Origin: Stutzerimonas stutzeri TS44 | GTDB lineage: Bacteria; Pseudomonadota; Gammaproteobacteria; Pseudomonadales; Pseudomonadaceae | NCBI GenBank assembly: GCA_000263395.1 | Contig: AJXE01000001.1 | Coordinates: 124,001 to 188,000 of the forward strand | Direction of reading: 5' to 3' | DNA: 64,000 nt | Part shown: positions 51,986 through 61,601 of the stretch, piece by piece | How positions within the stretch are numbered: position 1 is the first letter of the stretch | Layout of the letters: every line of letters begins with the position of its first letter | Program-made: the position numbers and the translations under genes | The notes under the pieces: generated by a model | The model's input: only the letters and a program-made list of their open reading frames with translations | Database searches by the model: none | What the model was told of the DNA's origin: nothing

Positions 51986-52621
51986 TCAGCGGTCGCCTTC
52001 AGGCTTGCGCCAGACACTCGCCAGCCACGGTTGCTGCGCACGCGGCAGGCCGCTGGGGCGGTAGTAGTGTTGCAGTTCGAGGAAATCCGCCGCGCGCAGC
52101 AGCGCACGCCAGGTCGGCCAGTCGTACCAGCAACCGTAGCGGCCGCCGCTCCAGCCTTCCTCGTTGTGCCCGCGCGGATTGGAGCAGAACAGCACGCCGC
52201 CCGGCCTGAGCGCCGCGTGCAGCTGACGCAGCACCCGCGGCAGTTCGCGGCTGGGCAGGTGGAACAGCACCGCGTTGGCGAAGATGCCGTCGAATGCCGC
52301 ATCCGGCAGCTCCAGACGCAGCAGGTCCTGCTGCCAGACTTCGCAACCGCTGTCGGCCCGCGCCATCGCGACGAACGGCTCGGCACCGTCCAGCCCCACG
52401 GCGACATGCCCAAGGGCGGCGAAGGTCTTCAGATCGCGCCCCGGGCCGCAGCCGAGATCGAGGATGCGCAGCGGTGCCGGCGCCTGGATATGCTGCAGCA
52501 GCGCGGCGATGTTCTGGCTGACATCATGGTCGCGCGTGCCGGCGCGGAACGCCTCGGCGCGTTGCCGGTAATGATCGAGGGTACCTTCGGCAATGGCTTG
52601 CAGCGATTCGGGTTCGCTCAT
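51986..52621 (-). CDS. Class I SAM-dependent methyltransferase
   Basis: A 211-residue methyltransferase. The SAM-binding motif I is LRILDLGCGPGRDLKTF (about residues 51-67); motif II has HVAVGLDGAEPFVAMA, and FDGIFANAVLFHLP is motif IV with LRQLHAALRPGGVLFCSNPR as the following strand. It belongs to the Methyltransf_25/11 group; substrate unknown. Start MSEPESLQAIAEG by homology. Divergent from the response regulator with 210 bases between starts. Confidence 0.88.
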   Translation of the reverse strand: MSEPESLQAIAEGTLDHYRQRAEAFRAGTRDHDVSQNIAALLQHIQAPAPLRILDLGCGPGRDLKTFAALGHVAVGLDGAEPFVAMARADSGCEVWQQDLLRLELPDAAFDGIFANAVLFHLPSRELPRVLRQLHAALRPGGVLFCSNPRGHNEEGWSGGRYGCWYDWPTWRALLRAADFLELQHYYRPSGLPRAQQPWLASVWRKPEGDR

Positions 52622-52831
52622 CGCGACTCTCCGCAAAAGCCTGAGCCTAGCCGCGCCGGCATCCCGCAACCAGCCCTGCGCGCCGGCAGGCGGCACCAAG
52701 GTAGCGGTTGACGCCCGCGCGTCGATCACCGAACGTGCCGGGGCGGTCCCGTTCCACGTGCATGGCGCCGAACGCGCCATATGCCACGGTCGATACCGCA
52801 ATCGTCATGAAACGCTCCGAGAATTGCGCCG

Positions 52832-53212
52832 ATGCAGCCCGTCCCCCGCAACGTCGTCCTGCTCGTCGAAGACGAGCCGCACATTCTCTTTCTGTTGTCC
52901 GAGTACCTGACCGATGAAGGCTATCAGGTGCTGCAGGCCGACAGCGCCGCCCGCGCCTTCGAGATTCTCGCGACCAAGCCGCGCCTCGACCTGCTGATCA
53001 GCGACTTCCGACTGCCGGGCGGCGTGTCCGGGGTAATGATCGCCGAGCCGGCGCTGAAGCTGCGCCCGGACCTCAAGGTGATCTTCATCAGCGGCTATCC
53101 GATCGAGATCCACGAGTCCGGCAGCGAAGTGGCGCGCACGGCGCCGGTGCTGGCCAAGCCTTTCTCGCTGGATTCGCTGCGCAAGCAGATCCAGCGGCTG
53201 CTGGCCGACTGA
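52832..53212 (+). CDS. Single-domain response regulator
   Basis: A 126-residue CheY-like receiver without output domain. Acidic pocket residues are in LLVEDEPHI (near 13-15), the phosphoacceptor is D58 in LLISDFRLPGG, the switch residue lies in FISGYP (near 87), and the conserved K109 is in VLAKPFSL. Such stand-alone receivers relay phosphate in chemotaxis or to hybrid kinases; the partner kinase is not nearby. A terminator follows 40 bases after the stop. Confidence 0.9.
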   Translation: MQPVPRNVVLLVEDEPHILFLLSEYLTDEGYQVLQADSAARAFEILATKPRLDLLISDFRLPGGVSGVMIAEPALKLRPDLKVIFISGYPIEIHESGSEVARTAPVLAKPFSLDSLRKQIQRLLAD

Positions 53213-53251
53213 GCGCGCCCGCGTCGCTTAACAAGCCGAACGCCAGACATG

Positions 53252-53280
53252 AAAAAGCCCGCACGCGTGCGGGCTTTCTT
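53252..53280. terminator. Bidirectional terminator between the response regulator and fba
   Basis: A 10-base-pair stem AGCCCGCACG/CGTGCGGGCT with zero-length loop at the palindrome centre (CACGCGTG), extended by A5 on the left and TTTCTT on the right. Can serve both convergent genes. Confidence 0.88.
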
Positions 53281-53294
53281 CGTTGCCGAATCGA

Positions 53295-54359
53295 TCAGTT
53301 GATCTTCGGGTCCAGCTCGCCGCTGGCGTAGCGCTGGAACATGCCTTCCAGCGAGATCGGCTTGATCTTGCTGGCATTGCCGGCGGTGCCGAAGGCTTCG
53401 TAGCGGGCGATGCAGATATCGCGCATGGCCGCCACGGTCTTGGCGAAGTACTTGCGCGGGTCGAATTCGGCCGGATTCTTCACCATGAATTCGCGGATCG
53501 CGCCGGTGGACGCCAGGCGCAGGTCGGTGTCGATGTTGACCTTGCGCACGCCGTACTTGATGCCCTGGACGATTTCCTCGACCGGCACGCCGTAGGTTTC
53601 GCCGATCTCGCCGCCGTACTGGTTGATGATCTGCAGCCACTCCTGCGGCACCGAGGAGGAACCGTGCATCACCAGGTGGGTGTCGGGAATGCGCGCGTGG
53701 ATTTCCTTGATGCGCTGGATCGACAGGGTGTCGCCGGTCGGCGGCTTGGTGAACTTGTAGGCGCCGTGGCTGGTGCCGATGGCGATGGCCAGGGCGTCGA
53801 CCTTGGTGGCCTTGACGAACTGCGCGGCTTCTTCCGGATCGGTCAGCAGCTGGCTGTGATCGAGCACGCCCTCGGCGCCGACGCCGTCTTCCTCGCCGGC
53901 CATGCCGGTTTCCAGGCTGCCCAGGCAACCCAGCTCGCCTTCCACGGACACGCCGCAGGCATGCGCGAAGGCCACGGTCTGCTGGGTCACGCGCACGTTG
54001 TAGTCATAGTCGGCCGGGGTCTTGCCGTCTTCCTTCAGCGAGCCGTCCATCATCACCGAGCTGAAGCCGAGCTGGATCGAGCGCTGGCAGACGTCCGGGC
54101 TGGTGCCGTGGTCCTGGTGCATGCACACCGGAATGTGCGGGAATTCTTCGATGGCGGCGAGGATCAGGTGGCGCAGGAACGGCGCGCCGGCGTATTTGCG
54201 CGCACCGGCGGAAGCCTGGACGATCACCGGGGAGTCGGTCTTGTCAGCCGCTTCCATGATGGCGCGCATCTGCTCGAGGTTGTTGACGTTGAAGGCCGGC
54301 ACGCCGTAGCCGAACTCGGCGGCGTGGTCGAGCATCTGGCGCATGCTGATGAGTGCCAT
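53295..54359 (-). CDS. fba: Fructose-1,6-bisphosphate aldolase, class II
   Basis: A 354-residue zinc aldolase joining or splitting fructose 1,6-bisphosphate into dihydroxyacetone phosphate and glyceraldehyde 3-phosphate. Zinc ligands lie in [10 protein letters not shown] and [27 protein letters not shown] holds another metal/substrate loop and [15 protein letters not shown] the phosphate site. This is the Calvin-cycle-type class IIB form usual in Pseudomonas. Start [17 protein letters not shown] by homology. It is the last gene of the minus-strand tkt-epd-pgk-fba block. Confidence 0.96.
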   Translation of the reverse strand: MALISMRQMLDHAAEFGYGVPAFNVNNLEQMRAIMEAADKTDSPVIVQASAGARKYAGAPFLRHLILAAIEEFPHIPVCMHQDHGTSPDVCQRSIQLGFSSVMMDGSLKEDGKTPADYDYNVRVTQQTVAFAHACGVSVEGELGCLGSLETGMAGEEDGVGAEGVLDHSQLLTDPEEAAQFVKATKVDALAIAIGTSHGAYKFTKPPTGDTLSIQRIKEIHARIPDTHLVMHGSSSVPQEWLQIINQYGGEIGETYGVPVEEIVQGIKYGVRKVNIDTDLRLASTGAIREFMVKNPAEFDPRKYFAKTVAAMRDICIARYEAFGTAGNASKIKPISLEGMFQRYASGELDPKIN

Positions 54360-54507
54360 GTTTTCCTTTCTCCCGGTCTGGGGTCGTTTGATCGTGTAAA
54401 GCCTGCCGCAGTGGCTGGCGCTGTTCAAGCGCCGCGCGCTGGGCGCGGCATTGTAGTGGCGGGCACGCCGATTACCAGCGCTCGCCACGGCTTTTCATGG
54501 GCGGATG

Positions 54508-54840
54508 CTAGAGGTTGATCAGCGAGGCACTGCAGCCGTGGGCCAGCGGCTTGTCGTCGGCCACCCGGTAGACCAGCGCCTCGTTACCCTTGTCGTGGAA
54601 CGCAATCACGCCGTCGCTATAGAAACTGCCGTAGGTGGCAGGTTCCCTCCTGAGCGTATGAATGCGTGCGTCGTTGCCGATCTTCAGGTCGATGGCGGTC
54701 TTTGCGCTGTCGGCATAGCGCCAGCCGATGTGCTGCTGGCCATTGCATTTCCAGCGCACGAACGGCGCGTCCGGGCCGGACTGCCAGTGGCCGCAGCCGG
54801 TCAGCAGCAGCGCCAGGGCGAGAATCGACAGGCCTTTCAT
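54508..54840 (-). CDS. Lipoprotein with MliC-like domain
   Basis: A 110-residue lipoprotein (signal MKGLSILALALLLTGC). The mature domain resembles the MliC/PliC lysozyme inhibitor fold: VRWKCNGQQHIGWRYADS, then ATYGSFYSDGVIAFHDKG, NEALVYRV and a final C (HGCSASLINL) that could pair with the first cysteine. MliC proteins protect against host c-type lysozyme. Assignment is by pattern only. It lies 148 bases upstream of fba on the same strand within the glycolytic gene block. Confidence 0.7.
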   Translation of the reverse strand: MKGLSILALALLLTGCGHWQSGPDAPFVRWKCNGQQHIGWRYADSAKTAIDLKIGNDARIHTLRREPATYGSFYSDGVIAFHDKGNEALVYRVADDKPLAHGCSASLINL

Positions 54841-54861
54841 GACGGCTCCTTGGCAATGGAA

Positions 54862-55056
54862 TCAGGGGCAATCCTGCAGATCGGTGCGGGTGGTCACCGT
54901 CGGGTCACCGCTGGCCTGCATCTCGACACGCTGCTCGCGCTCGGCCGTGGGACCGCTCGCCGCCGGCGGCTCGAACACTTCACAGGCGCTATCCGGTGGG
55001 TCACCGGCACAACCGGCCAGCCCCAGACAGCAAACAGCCAGAACGGCATAGCGCAT
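54862..55056 (-). CDS. Small lipoprotein, unknown
   Basis: A 64-residue lipoprotein with signal MRYAVLAVCCLGLAGC and a mature part of about 48 residues holding two cysteines (DSACEVFEP near the start, TDLQDCP at the end) that could form a disulfide. It precedes the MliC-like gene (21 bases to its start), so the two are probably co-transcribed. Function unknown. Confidence 0.7.
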   Translation of the reverse strand: MRYAVLAVCCLGLAGCAGDPPDSACEVFEPPAASGPTAEREQRVEMQASGDPTVTTRTDLQDCP

Positions 55057-55167
55057 GGTGCATCCCCTTTCCTCGTGTCTGACACAACACAGACCACAGG
55101 TGCCGGCCGGGGTTGCCATGCCGTTGCCTGCCGGGCAAGCCGCAGCCCGCCCGACAGATCGCCGCGA

Positions 55168-56331
55168 TTACTCGGCGCCGCGCTGCTCCAGCACCTCGAC
55201 GGCCGGCAGCACCTTACCCTCGACGAACTCGAGGAAGGCGCCACCGCCGGTGGAGATATAGGAGATCTGCTCGGCCACGCCGTACTTGTCGATCGCCGCC
55301 AGGGTGTCGCCGCCGCCGGCGATGGAGAACGCCGGGCTCTGCGCGATGGCCTGGGCCAGCACCTGGGTGCCGTTGCCGAACTGGTCGAACTCGAACACGC
55401 CGACCGGGCCGTTCCAGAGGATGGTCTGCGAGGCCGTGAGCATCTCGCCGAACATGGCGGCGGTCTGCGGGCCGATGTCGAGGATCATGTCGTCATCGGC
55501 GACATCGGCGATGGCCTTGACCGTAGCCTCGGCGGTTTCGGCGAACTCCTTGGCGACCACCACGTCCACCGGCAGCGGTACGGCGACCTTGGCGGCGATG
55601 GCCTTGGCGGTGTCGAGCAGGTCGGCCTCGTGCAGCGACTTGCCAACCTTGTAGCCGGCGGCGGCGAGGAAGGTGTTGGCGATGCCGCCGCCGACGATCA
55701 GCTGGTCGCAGATGTCAGCCAGCGAGGTCAGCACGTCGAGCTTGGTCGACACCTTGGAGCCGGCAACGATGGCCACCATCGGCCGCGCCGGCTGGTCCAG
55801 CGCCTTGCCCAGCGCTTCCAGCTCGGCGGCCAGCAGCGGGCCGGCACAGGCGACCTTGGCGAACTTGGCCACGCCGTGGGTCGAGCCCTGGGCGCGGTGC
55901 GCGGTGCCGAAGGCGTCCATGACGAAGACGTCGCACAGCGCGGCGTACTTCTGCGCCAGCTCATCGGTGTTCTTCTTCTCGCCCTGGTTGAAGCGCACGT
56001 TCTCCAGCAGCACCAGCTCGCCCGGCTGCACCTCGACGCCGTCGAGGTAGTCCTTGACCAGCGGCACCTCGCGACCCAGCGCCTTGGACAGGTAGTCGGC
56101 GACCGGCTTGAGGCTGTCTTCCTCGCTGTAGATGCCCTCTTCCGGACGCCCCAGGTGCGAGCAGACCAGCACGGCGGCGCCCTTCTCCAGCGCCAGCTTG
56201 ATGGTCGGCAGCGAGGCGAGGATGCGTGCGTCGCTCTTCACCGCGCCATCCTTCACCGGCACGTTGAGGTCTTCGCGGATCAGCACGCGCTTACCGGCGA
56301 GGTCGAGGTCGGTCATCTTCAAAACGGTCAT
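55168..56331 (-). CDS. pgk: Phosphoglycerate kinase
   Basis: A 387-residue enzyme transferring phosphate from 1,3-bisphosphoglycerate to ADP. The N-terminal substrate domain has [20 protein letters not shown] and [10 protein letters not shown]; the nucleotide domain has [52 protein letters not shown] and [17 protein letters not shown]. All are standard family blocks. Located downstream of epd (49 bases) on the minus strand. Confidence 0.97.
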   Translation of the reverse strand: MTVLKMTDLDLAGKRVLIREDLNVPVKDGAVKSDARILASLPTIKLALEKGAAVLVCSHLGRPEEGIYSEEDSLKPVADYLSKALGREVPLVKDYLDGVEVQPGELVLLENVRFNQGEKKNTDELAQKYAALCDVFVMDAFGTAHRAQGSTHGVAKFAKVACAGPLLAAELEALGKALDQPARPMVAIVAGSKVSTKLDVLTSLADICDQLIVGGGIANTFLAAAGYKVGKSLHEADLLDTAKAIAAKVAVPLPVDVVVAKEFAETAEATVKAIADVADDDMILDIGPQTAAMFGEMLTASQTILWNGPVGVFEFDQFGNGTQVLAQAIAQSPAFSIAGGGDTLAAIDKYGVAEQISYISTGGGAFLEFVEGKVLPAVEVLEQRGAE

Positions 56332-56380
56332 GTTGATCTTCCTTAAGGTCGAGAGCAGCGAAGCTCCAGAGCGCGCGCCG

Positions 56381-57427
56381 CTAGGGGCGATGGGCCACGC
56401 GCAGATAATGTTCGGTGACGTCCAGCATGCGGTTGGCGAAGCCCCATTCGTTGTCGAACCAGGCCAGCAGGTTCACCAGCCGCGGCCCGGAGACCCGCGT
56501 CAGGCTGCCGTCGACGATCGCCGAATGCGGGTCGTGATTGAAATCGCAACTGGCATGCGGCAGCTCGGTGTAGGCCAGCAGTCCCTTCAGCGGGCCGGCT
56601 GCGGCCGCCTCGCGCAGCACCCGGTTGATCGTCTGCGCATCGGTATCGCGCGCGGTCTGCAGGGTGATATCCAGGCAGGAGACGTTCACCGTCGGCACCC
56701 GCACCGCTTTGGCCTGAATCCGCCCGGAGAGTTCCGGCAGCAGCCGCTCGATGCCGCGCGCGAGCCCTGTGGACACCGGAATCACCGACTGGAAGGCCGA
56801 GCGCGTGCGGCGCAGGTCCTCGTGGTGGTAGGCGTCGATCACCGGCTGGTCGTTCATCGCCGAGTGGATGGTGGTGATCGAGGCGTACTCGATACCCAGC
56901 GCATCATTGAGTAGCTTGAGCAACGGCACGCCGCAATTGGTGGTGCACGAGGCGTTGGACACCAACCGTTCGGCGCCGGTCAGCTGCTGCTGGTTGATGC
57001 CCATCACCACGGTGGCGTCGATGTCGGCGGCGCCGGCCATCGGCTGCGAGAACAGCACCCGCGGCACGCCCGCGGCGAGAAAGCGCTCGCCATCGGCGCG
57101 ACTGGTGTAGGCGCCGGAGCACTCCAGCACCAGATCGACATCCAGCGCCCGCCAGTCGATGGCCTCGGGGGTCGATTCGCGCAGCACCTTCACGCAGTGG
57201 CCGTTGAGGTGCAAGCAATCGCCATCCACGCTCACCTCGCCGGGGAAGCGGCCGTGGGTGGAGTCGAAACGGGTGAGGTATTCCAGGCTGGCCATGTCGG
57301 CCAGGTCGTTGAGGGCGACGAACTGGAAGTCGAACGCCGCGCCGCGCTCGTAGAAGGCACGCAGCACGCAGCGGCCGATGCGGCCGTAGCCATTGAGGGC
57401 GACGCGGTAGGGACGGGCGTTGGCCAT
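56381..57427 (-). CDS. epd: D-erythrose-4-phosphate dehydrogenase (GAPDH family)
   Basis: A 348-residue GAPDH-family enzyme. NAD-binding [20 protein letters not shown] opens the protein; the nucleophile is C161 in [14 protein letters not shown] with H188 in [11 protein letters not shown]. The [16 protein letters not shown] and [19 protein letters not shown] segments, with the adjacent tkt and pgk genes, support Epd (erythrose 4-phosphate to 4-phosphoerythronate, the first step of pyridoxal phosphate synthesis) rather than glycolytic GapA. Epd-pgk-fba is a conserved cluster. Which substrate dominates needs an assay. Confidence 0.9.
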   Translation of the reverse strand: MANARPYRVALNGYGRIGRCVLRAFYERGAAFDFQFVALNDLADMASLEYLTRFDSTHGRFPGEVSVDGDCLHLNGHCVKVLRESTPEAIDWRALDVDLVLECSGAYTSRADGERFLAAGVPRVLFSQPMAGAADIDATVVMGINQQQLTGAERLVSNASCTTNCGVPLLKLLNDALGIEYASITTIHSAMNDQPVIDAYHHEDLRRTRSAFQSVIPVSTGLARGIERLLPELSGRIQAKAVRVPTVNVSCLDITLQTARDTDAQTINRVLREAAAAGPLKGLLAYTELPHASCDFNHDPHSAIVDGSLTRVSGPRLVNLLAWFDNEWGFANRMLDVTEHYLRVAHRP

Positions 57428-57448
57428 GGGATCTTCGTCGGTTCTGGC

Positions 57449-57524
57449 GGTGGAAAACCGCTGCGCGGGCTTGCCACCCTACGCAAGGTGATTTACGTAG
57501 GGTGGATGACCGCAGCCATCCACC
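57449..57524. repeat. REP-like inverted pair between epd and tktA
   Basis: A right arm CGTAGGGTGGATGACCGCAG (57496-57515) closing as CATCCACC to 57524 forms an 8-base-pair hairpin after GTAG. A left arm on the opposite strand (57449-57483) also has GTAGGGTGG ending at a GGTGG/CCACC pair. GTAG tails face the centre, as in the pair at 22657-22780, although the hairpin sequence differs. Lies 12 bases after the tktA stop side and upstream of epd, so read-through between them may be lowered. Confidence 0.65.
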
Positions 57525-57536
57525 GAATCGTCGCGA

Positions 57537-59534
57537 TCAGTCTTCCAGCAGCTCTTCGGCCACCGCGAGGATGTTGTCGACGGTGAAGCCGAACTCCTCG
57601 AACAGCTGGTTGGCCGGGGCCGACTCGCCGTAGCTGGTCATGCCGATGATGCGACCGTCGAGGCCGACATACTTGTACCAGTAGTCCGCGTGCGCCGCCT
57701 CGATGGCGATCCGCGCGCCGACTTCCACCGGCAGCACGGCCTGCTTGTAGGCGGCATCCTGGGCGTCGAACACGCTGGTGCAGGGCATCGACACCACGCG
57801 CACCTGGCGGCCCTGCGCGGCCAGCTGGTCGGCGGCCTGCACCGCCAGGCTGACTTCCGAACCGGTGGCGATGAGGATCAGCTCGGGCTCGCCGACGCAG
57901 TTCTTCAGGATGTAGCCACCGCGGGCGATGGCCGCTTCGGTCTCGTTGTCGCGCACATGGAACGGCAGGTTCTGCCGCGAGAAGATCAGCGCGCTCGGGC
58001 CGTCCTTGCGCTCGAGGGCGTACTTCCAGGCCACCGCCGATTCGACGGTATCGGCCGGGCGCCAGGTGTCCAGGTTCGGCGTGGTGCGCAGGCTGGTCAG
58101 CTGTTCGATCGGCTGGTGCGTCGGGCCGTCTTCGCCCAGACCGATGGAGTCGTGGGTGAACACGTAGAGCACGCGCTGCTTCATCAGCGCCGACATGCGC
58201 ACGGCGTTGCGTGCGTATTCCATGAACATCAGGAAGGTCGCGCCGTAGGGAACCAGGCCGCCGTGCAGGGCGACGCCGTTCATGATCGCGCTCATGCCGA
58301 ACTCACGCACGCCGTAGTACATGTAGTTGCCCGAGGCATCCTCGGCGACCACCGGCTTGCAGCCCTTCCACAGGGTCAGGTTGGAGCCGGCCAGATCCGC
58401 CGAACCGCCAAGCAGTTCCGGCAGCAGCGGGCCGAAGGCGTTCAGGCAGTTCTGGCTGGCCTTGCGGCTGGCGATGGTCTCGCCCTTGTCGGCAACTTCG
58501 CGGATGTAGGCCGACGCCTTCTCGGCGAAATCGGCGGGCAGCTCACCGGCCATGCGCCGCGTGAACTCGGCAGCCAGCACCGGGAATTCGGCCGCGTAGG
58601 CGGCGAAACGCTGGTTCCATTCGCTCTCGGCGTCGACGCCCTTCTGCTTGGCGTCCCACTCGGCGTAGATCTCAGCGGGAATCTCGAACGGCGGGTGGTT
58701 CCAGCCCAGCGCCTCGCGGGTCAGAGCGATCTCGGCATCACCCAGCGCGGCGCCGTGGGATTCTTCCTTGCCCTGCTTGTTCGGCGAGCCGAAGCCGATG
58801 ATGGTCTTGCAGCAGATCAGCGTCGGCCGATCGCTCTTGCGCGCGGTGTCGATGGCGATCTGGATCTCGTCGGCGTCATGGCCGTTGACGTTGCGGATCA
58901 CCTGCCAGCCGTAGGCCTCGAAGCGCCGTGGGGTGTCGTCGGTGAACCAGCCGTGCACCTCGCCGTCGATGGAGATGCCGTTGTCGTCGTAGAACGCGGT
59001 GAGCTTGTTCAGCCCCAGCGTGCCGGCCAGCGAGCAGACCTCATGGCTGATGCCTTCCATCATGCAGCCGTCGCCGAGGAACACGTAGGTGTTGTGATCG
59101 ACGATCTCGTGGCCCGGACGGTTGAACTGCGCGGCCATGATCTTCTCGGCCAGGGCGAAACCCACGGCGTTGGCGATGCCCTGCCCCAGCGGCCCGGTGG
59201 TGGTCTCGACGCCGGCGGTGTAGCCGTACTCCGGGTGGCCCGGAGTACGGCTGTGCAGCTGGCGGAAGTTCTTCAGATCGTCGATCGACAGGTCGTAGCC
59301 GGTCAGGTGCAGCAGCGAGTAGATCAGCATCGAGCCGTGGCCGTTGGACAGCACGAAGCGGTCGCGGTCGGCCCACTTGGGGTTGGTCGGGCTGTGCTTG
59401 AGGTGATCGCGCCAGAGCACTTCGGCGATGTCCGCCATGCCCATCGGGGCACCGGGGTGGCCGCTGTTGGCTTTCTGCACGGCATCCATGCTGAGTGCGC
59501 GGATGGCATTGGCTCGCTCACGACGGCTGGGCAT
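57537..59534 (-). CDS. tktA: Transketolase
   Basis: A 665-residue thiamine diphosphate enzyme moving two-carbon ketol groups in the pentose phosphate pathway. TPP-binding is at [18 protein letters not shown] through [13 protein letters not shown]-terminal marks are [20 protein letters not shown] and [17 protein letters not shown]; the Pyr domain has [20 protein letters not shown] and the C-terminal domain [16 protein letters not shown]. It supplies erythrose 4-phosphate for the adjacent Epd. First gene of the minus-strand block tktA-epd-pgk-(lipoproteins)-fba. Confidence 0.97.
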   Translation of the reverse strand: MPSRRERANAIRALSMDAVQKANSGHPGAPMGMADIAEVLWRDHLKHSPTNPKWADRDRFVLSNGHGSMLIYSLLHLTGYDLSIDDLKNFRQLHSRTPGHPEYGYTAGVETTTGPLGQGIANAVGFALAEKIMAAQFNRPGHEIVDHNTYVFLGDGCMMEGISHEVCSLAGTLGLNKLTAFYDDNGISIDGEVHGWFTDDTPRRFEAYGWQVIRNVNGHDADEIQIAIDTARKSDRPTLICCKTIIGFGSPNKQGKEESHGAALGDAEIALTREALGWNHPPFEIPAEIYAEWDAKQKGVDAESEWNQRFAAYAAEFPVLAAEFTRRMAGELPADFAEKASAYIREVADKGETIASRKASQNCLNAFGPLLPELLGGSADLAGSNLTLWKGCKPVVAEDASGNYMYYGVREFGMSAIMNGVALHGGLVPYGATFLMFMEYARNAVRMSALMKQRVLYVFTHDSIGLGEDGPTHQPIEQLTSLRTTPNLDTWRPADTVESAVAWKYALERKDGPSALIFSRQNLPFHVRDNETEAAIARGGYILKNCVGEPELILIATGSEVSLAVQAADQLAAQGRQVRVVSMPCTSVFDAQDAAYKQAVLPVEVGARIAIEAAHADYWYKYVGLDGRIIGMTSYGESAPANQLFEEFGFTVDNILAVAEELLED

Positions 59535-59621
59535 CGCTGATCTCCTGCGGGGTGTACGTAGAAAAAGGCGGCCATTTTCCCCTTTCGCGGGAGAGGGGGC
59601 AATGACTGAATGGCCGCGACC

Positions 59622-60542
59622 TCAGTCGAGCAGGCGCACACCCTGGCCCTGCACATCGGGTAGATGGGCAAGCAGGTAATCCTTCATCTGCGCCAGCACC
59701 GGATGCGCCGCGCCGTGGGCGGGCCAGACCAGGTAATAACTGTCGCCGGAACGCACCGCGGCGTCGAACGGCAGCGCCAGCGTGCCGCGCGCCAGTTCGG
59801 CAGCGACCAGCGCCAGGTCGCCGATCGACACACCGTGGCCCTGCGCCGCCGCGGAGATGCCCAGCTCCAGCGTGTCGAACAGCTTGCCCTGCTGCCAGGG
59901 CACGGCATCGGCCAGGCCGACCCGCGCCAGCCAGCGCCGCCAGTCGCGACGATCACGCGAGGGGTGGATCAGCTCGGCCGCCGCCAACCGCGCGGCGTCC
60001 CACGGTTGATCACCGAGCAACGCCGGCGCGCAGACCGGCACCAGCCACTCATCGAACAGCTTCAGGCAGCGGCCATCGGCGGCCAGCGCGGCATCGCCGA
60101 GCAGGATCGCGCAATCGAACGGCTCGCTGCTGAAGTCCACCGCATCGAGATCCATCCAGGCGCTGGTCAGCTGCACGCGTTGCTGCGGATAGGCCAGCTG
60201 GAACGCTTCCAGCGTATTCAGCAGCCAGCGCATGGTCAGCGTCGACGGGGCTTTCAGGCGCAGCGCGCCGCGCTGGCGGGTCACCGCGACGCAGGCGTTC
60301 TCGATGGTGCCGAACCCCACCTTCAGCTCCTGCGCCAGCCGCCGCCCGGTGTCGGTCAGCGTCAGGCGCGAGCCGCGCCGCTCGAACAGCTGGCAGCCGA
60401 GCTGCTGCTCCAGCGTCTTCACGTGGCGGCTGATCGCGCTCTGGGTGATGCACAGACTTTGCGCCGCCTCGGTGAAGGAGCCGAAACGCGCCGCCACCTC
60501 GAAGGCGCGCAAGGCATACAACGGCGGTAGCCGGATCGTCAT
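59622..60542 (-). CDS. GcvA-like LysR-family transcriptional regulator
   Basis: A 306-residue LysR regulator from the Met of MTIRLPPLYALRAFEVAARF (an ATG at 60560, six codons upstream, is in frame). The winged helix has FTEAAQSLCITQSAISRHVK and LGCQLFERRGSRLTLTDTG, typical of the GcvA subgroup. The effector domain (about residues 90-300) is complete. It diverges from the oxygenase gene with 162 bases between starts, the classic layout for a LysR protein that controls its neighbour. The effector is unknown, probably an amino acid or related compound given the downstream exporter. Confidence 0.88.
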   Translation of the reverse strand: MTIRLPPLYALRAFEVAARFGSFTEAAQSLCITQSAISRHVKTLEQQLGCQLFERRGSRLTLTDTGRRLAQELKVGFGTIENACVAVTRQRGALRLKAPSTLTMRWLLNTLEAFQLAYPQQRVQLTSAWMDLDAVDFSSEPFDCAILLGDAALAADGRCLKLFDEWLVPVCAPALLGDQPWDAARLAAAELIHPSRDRRDWRRWLARVGLADAVPWQQGKLFDTLELGISAAAQGHGVSIGDLALVAAELARGTLALPFDAAVRSGDSYYLVWPAHGAAHPVLAQMKDYLLAHLPDVQGQGVRLLD

Positions 60543-60704
60543 CGGGTACCGCCGCTGCATGAGTAAAAGTCATCCCAGCAGGTCGTTTTTTCCATTTTTC
60601 AGCGCCTCGCTGCGTTCCGATACTGCACCACTAGCGGCCTTGTTCGCCGCTACGCCACCCGAGAGGGCGCACGACTCGATCAAAAAAACTCAAGGAAGGA
60701 TGAC

Positions 60705-61601
60705 ATGTCCGCGGATAATTTCGACCCCCTGCTGGCCGCCAGCATCGAGCACGGCGGGCTGCACCGACAGCAGATCGCGCAGATCCTCAACTTCAAGCTG
60801 TTCGGCAACCCAGCGGGCTTCCTGCACCTGAGGCAGCTGCCGATCGGCGAGATTCCGCCCACCCCGGCCAGCCGCGAGACGCTGCGCAAAGCCGACGACA
60901 GCAGCGAACGCCTGCTGCTGCAGGCGGCCGTGCTGCTCGGCGAGCCGATCGGCTACCTGCAGGAATCCACCGGCGCGATCGTCAACAACTTCTTCCCGCA
61001 GCGCGGGCAGTCGCGCGCGGCGACTTCCGACAGTTTCGACACCGAACTGGACCTGCACACCGAGAACGCCTTCCACGCTATCCAGCCGGACTACCTGCTG
61101 CTGCTCTGCCTGCGCCAGGACCCGGCGGCAGAAGCGATCACCTATGTCGCCTCGGCCGAACGCATCCTCGCCAGGCTGAACTACGAGGAACAGCTGTTCT
61201 TCCTCAACGAGCCGTACAACTTCCTCTGCGACTACGGCCCGAGCGAAAAGAACCAGCGCATCGACATCGACAAGCACCAGACCGTGCTCTACGGCGACCC
61301 CGACGCGCCACTCCTGCGCTTCGATCCGCAGTTCATGCTCGCCTTCAGCAGTCGCGCCCAGGCCCTGCTGGAGCGACTGCGCGCCATCGCCTGGTCGGTG
61401 GTCGAGCCAATCCGGCTGTGCCCGGGCGATCTGCTGATCATCGACAACCGTCGCACGGTGCATGCGCGCAGCCGCTTCGACGCCCGGTTCGATGGCAGCG
61501 ATCGCTGGATCCAGCGCGCCTTCGCCATCTGCAACCCGCGCTTCTATGCCGAGCGACTGGGCAAGCAGCAGCGGGTGTTCGGGCTGGTGACCGAGCTATG
61601 A
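60705..61601 (+). CDS. Clavaminate-synthase-like Fe(II)/2-oxoglutarate-dependent oxygenase
   Basis: A 298-residue oxygenase. Iron ligands are H118 and E120 in DLHTENAFH and distal H253 in TVHARSRF; the 2-oxoglutarate-binding arginine is R267 in FDGSDRWIQR, 14 residues after the distal histidine as in clavaminate synthase. GDLLIIDNRRTVHARS is the strand leading to it. Relatives include VioC (arginine), AsnO (asparagine) and the lysine hydroxylases KDO, which hydroxylate free amino acids. The start has AAGGA 7 bases upstream. The stop overlaps the LysE-type exporter start (ATGA). Likely hydroxylates an amino acid; substrate unknown. Confidence 0.85.
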   Translation: MSADNFDPLLAASIEHGGLHRQQIAQILNFKLFGNPAGFLHLRQLPIGEIPPTPASRETLRKADDSSERLLLQAAVLLGEPIGYLQESTGAIVNNFFPQRGQSRAATSDSFDTELDLHTENAFHAIQPDYLLLLCLRQDPAAEAITYVASAERILARLNYEEQLFFLNEPYNFLCDYGPSEKNQRIDIDKHQTVLYGDPDAPLLRFDPQFMLAFSSRAQALLERLRAIAWSVVEPIRLCPGDLLIIDNRRTVHARSRFDARFDGSDRWIQRAFAICNPRFYAERLGKQQRVFGLVTEL

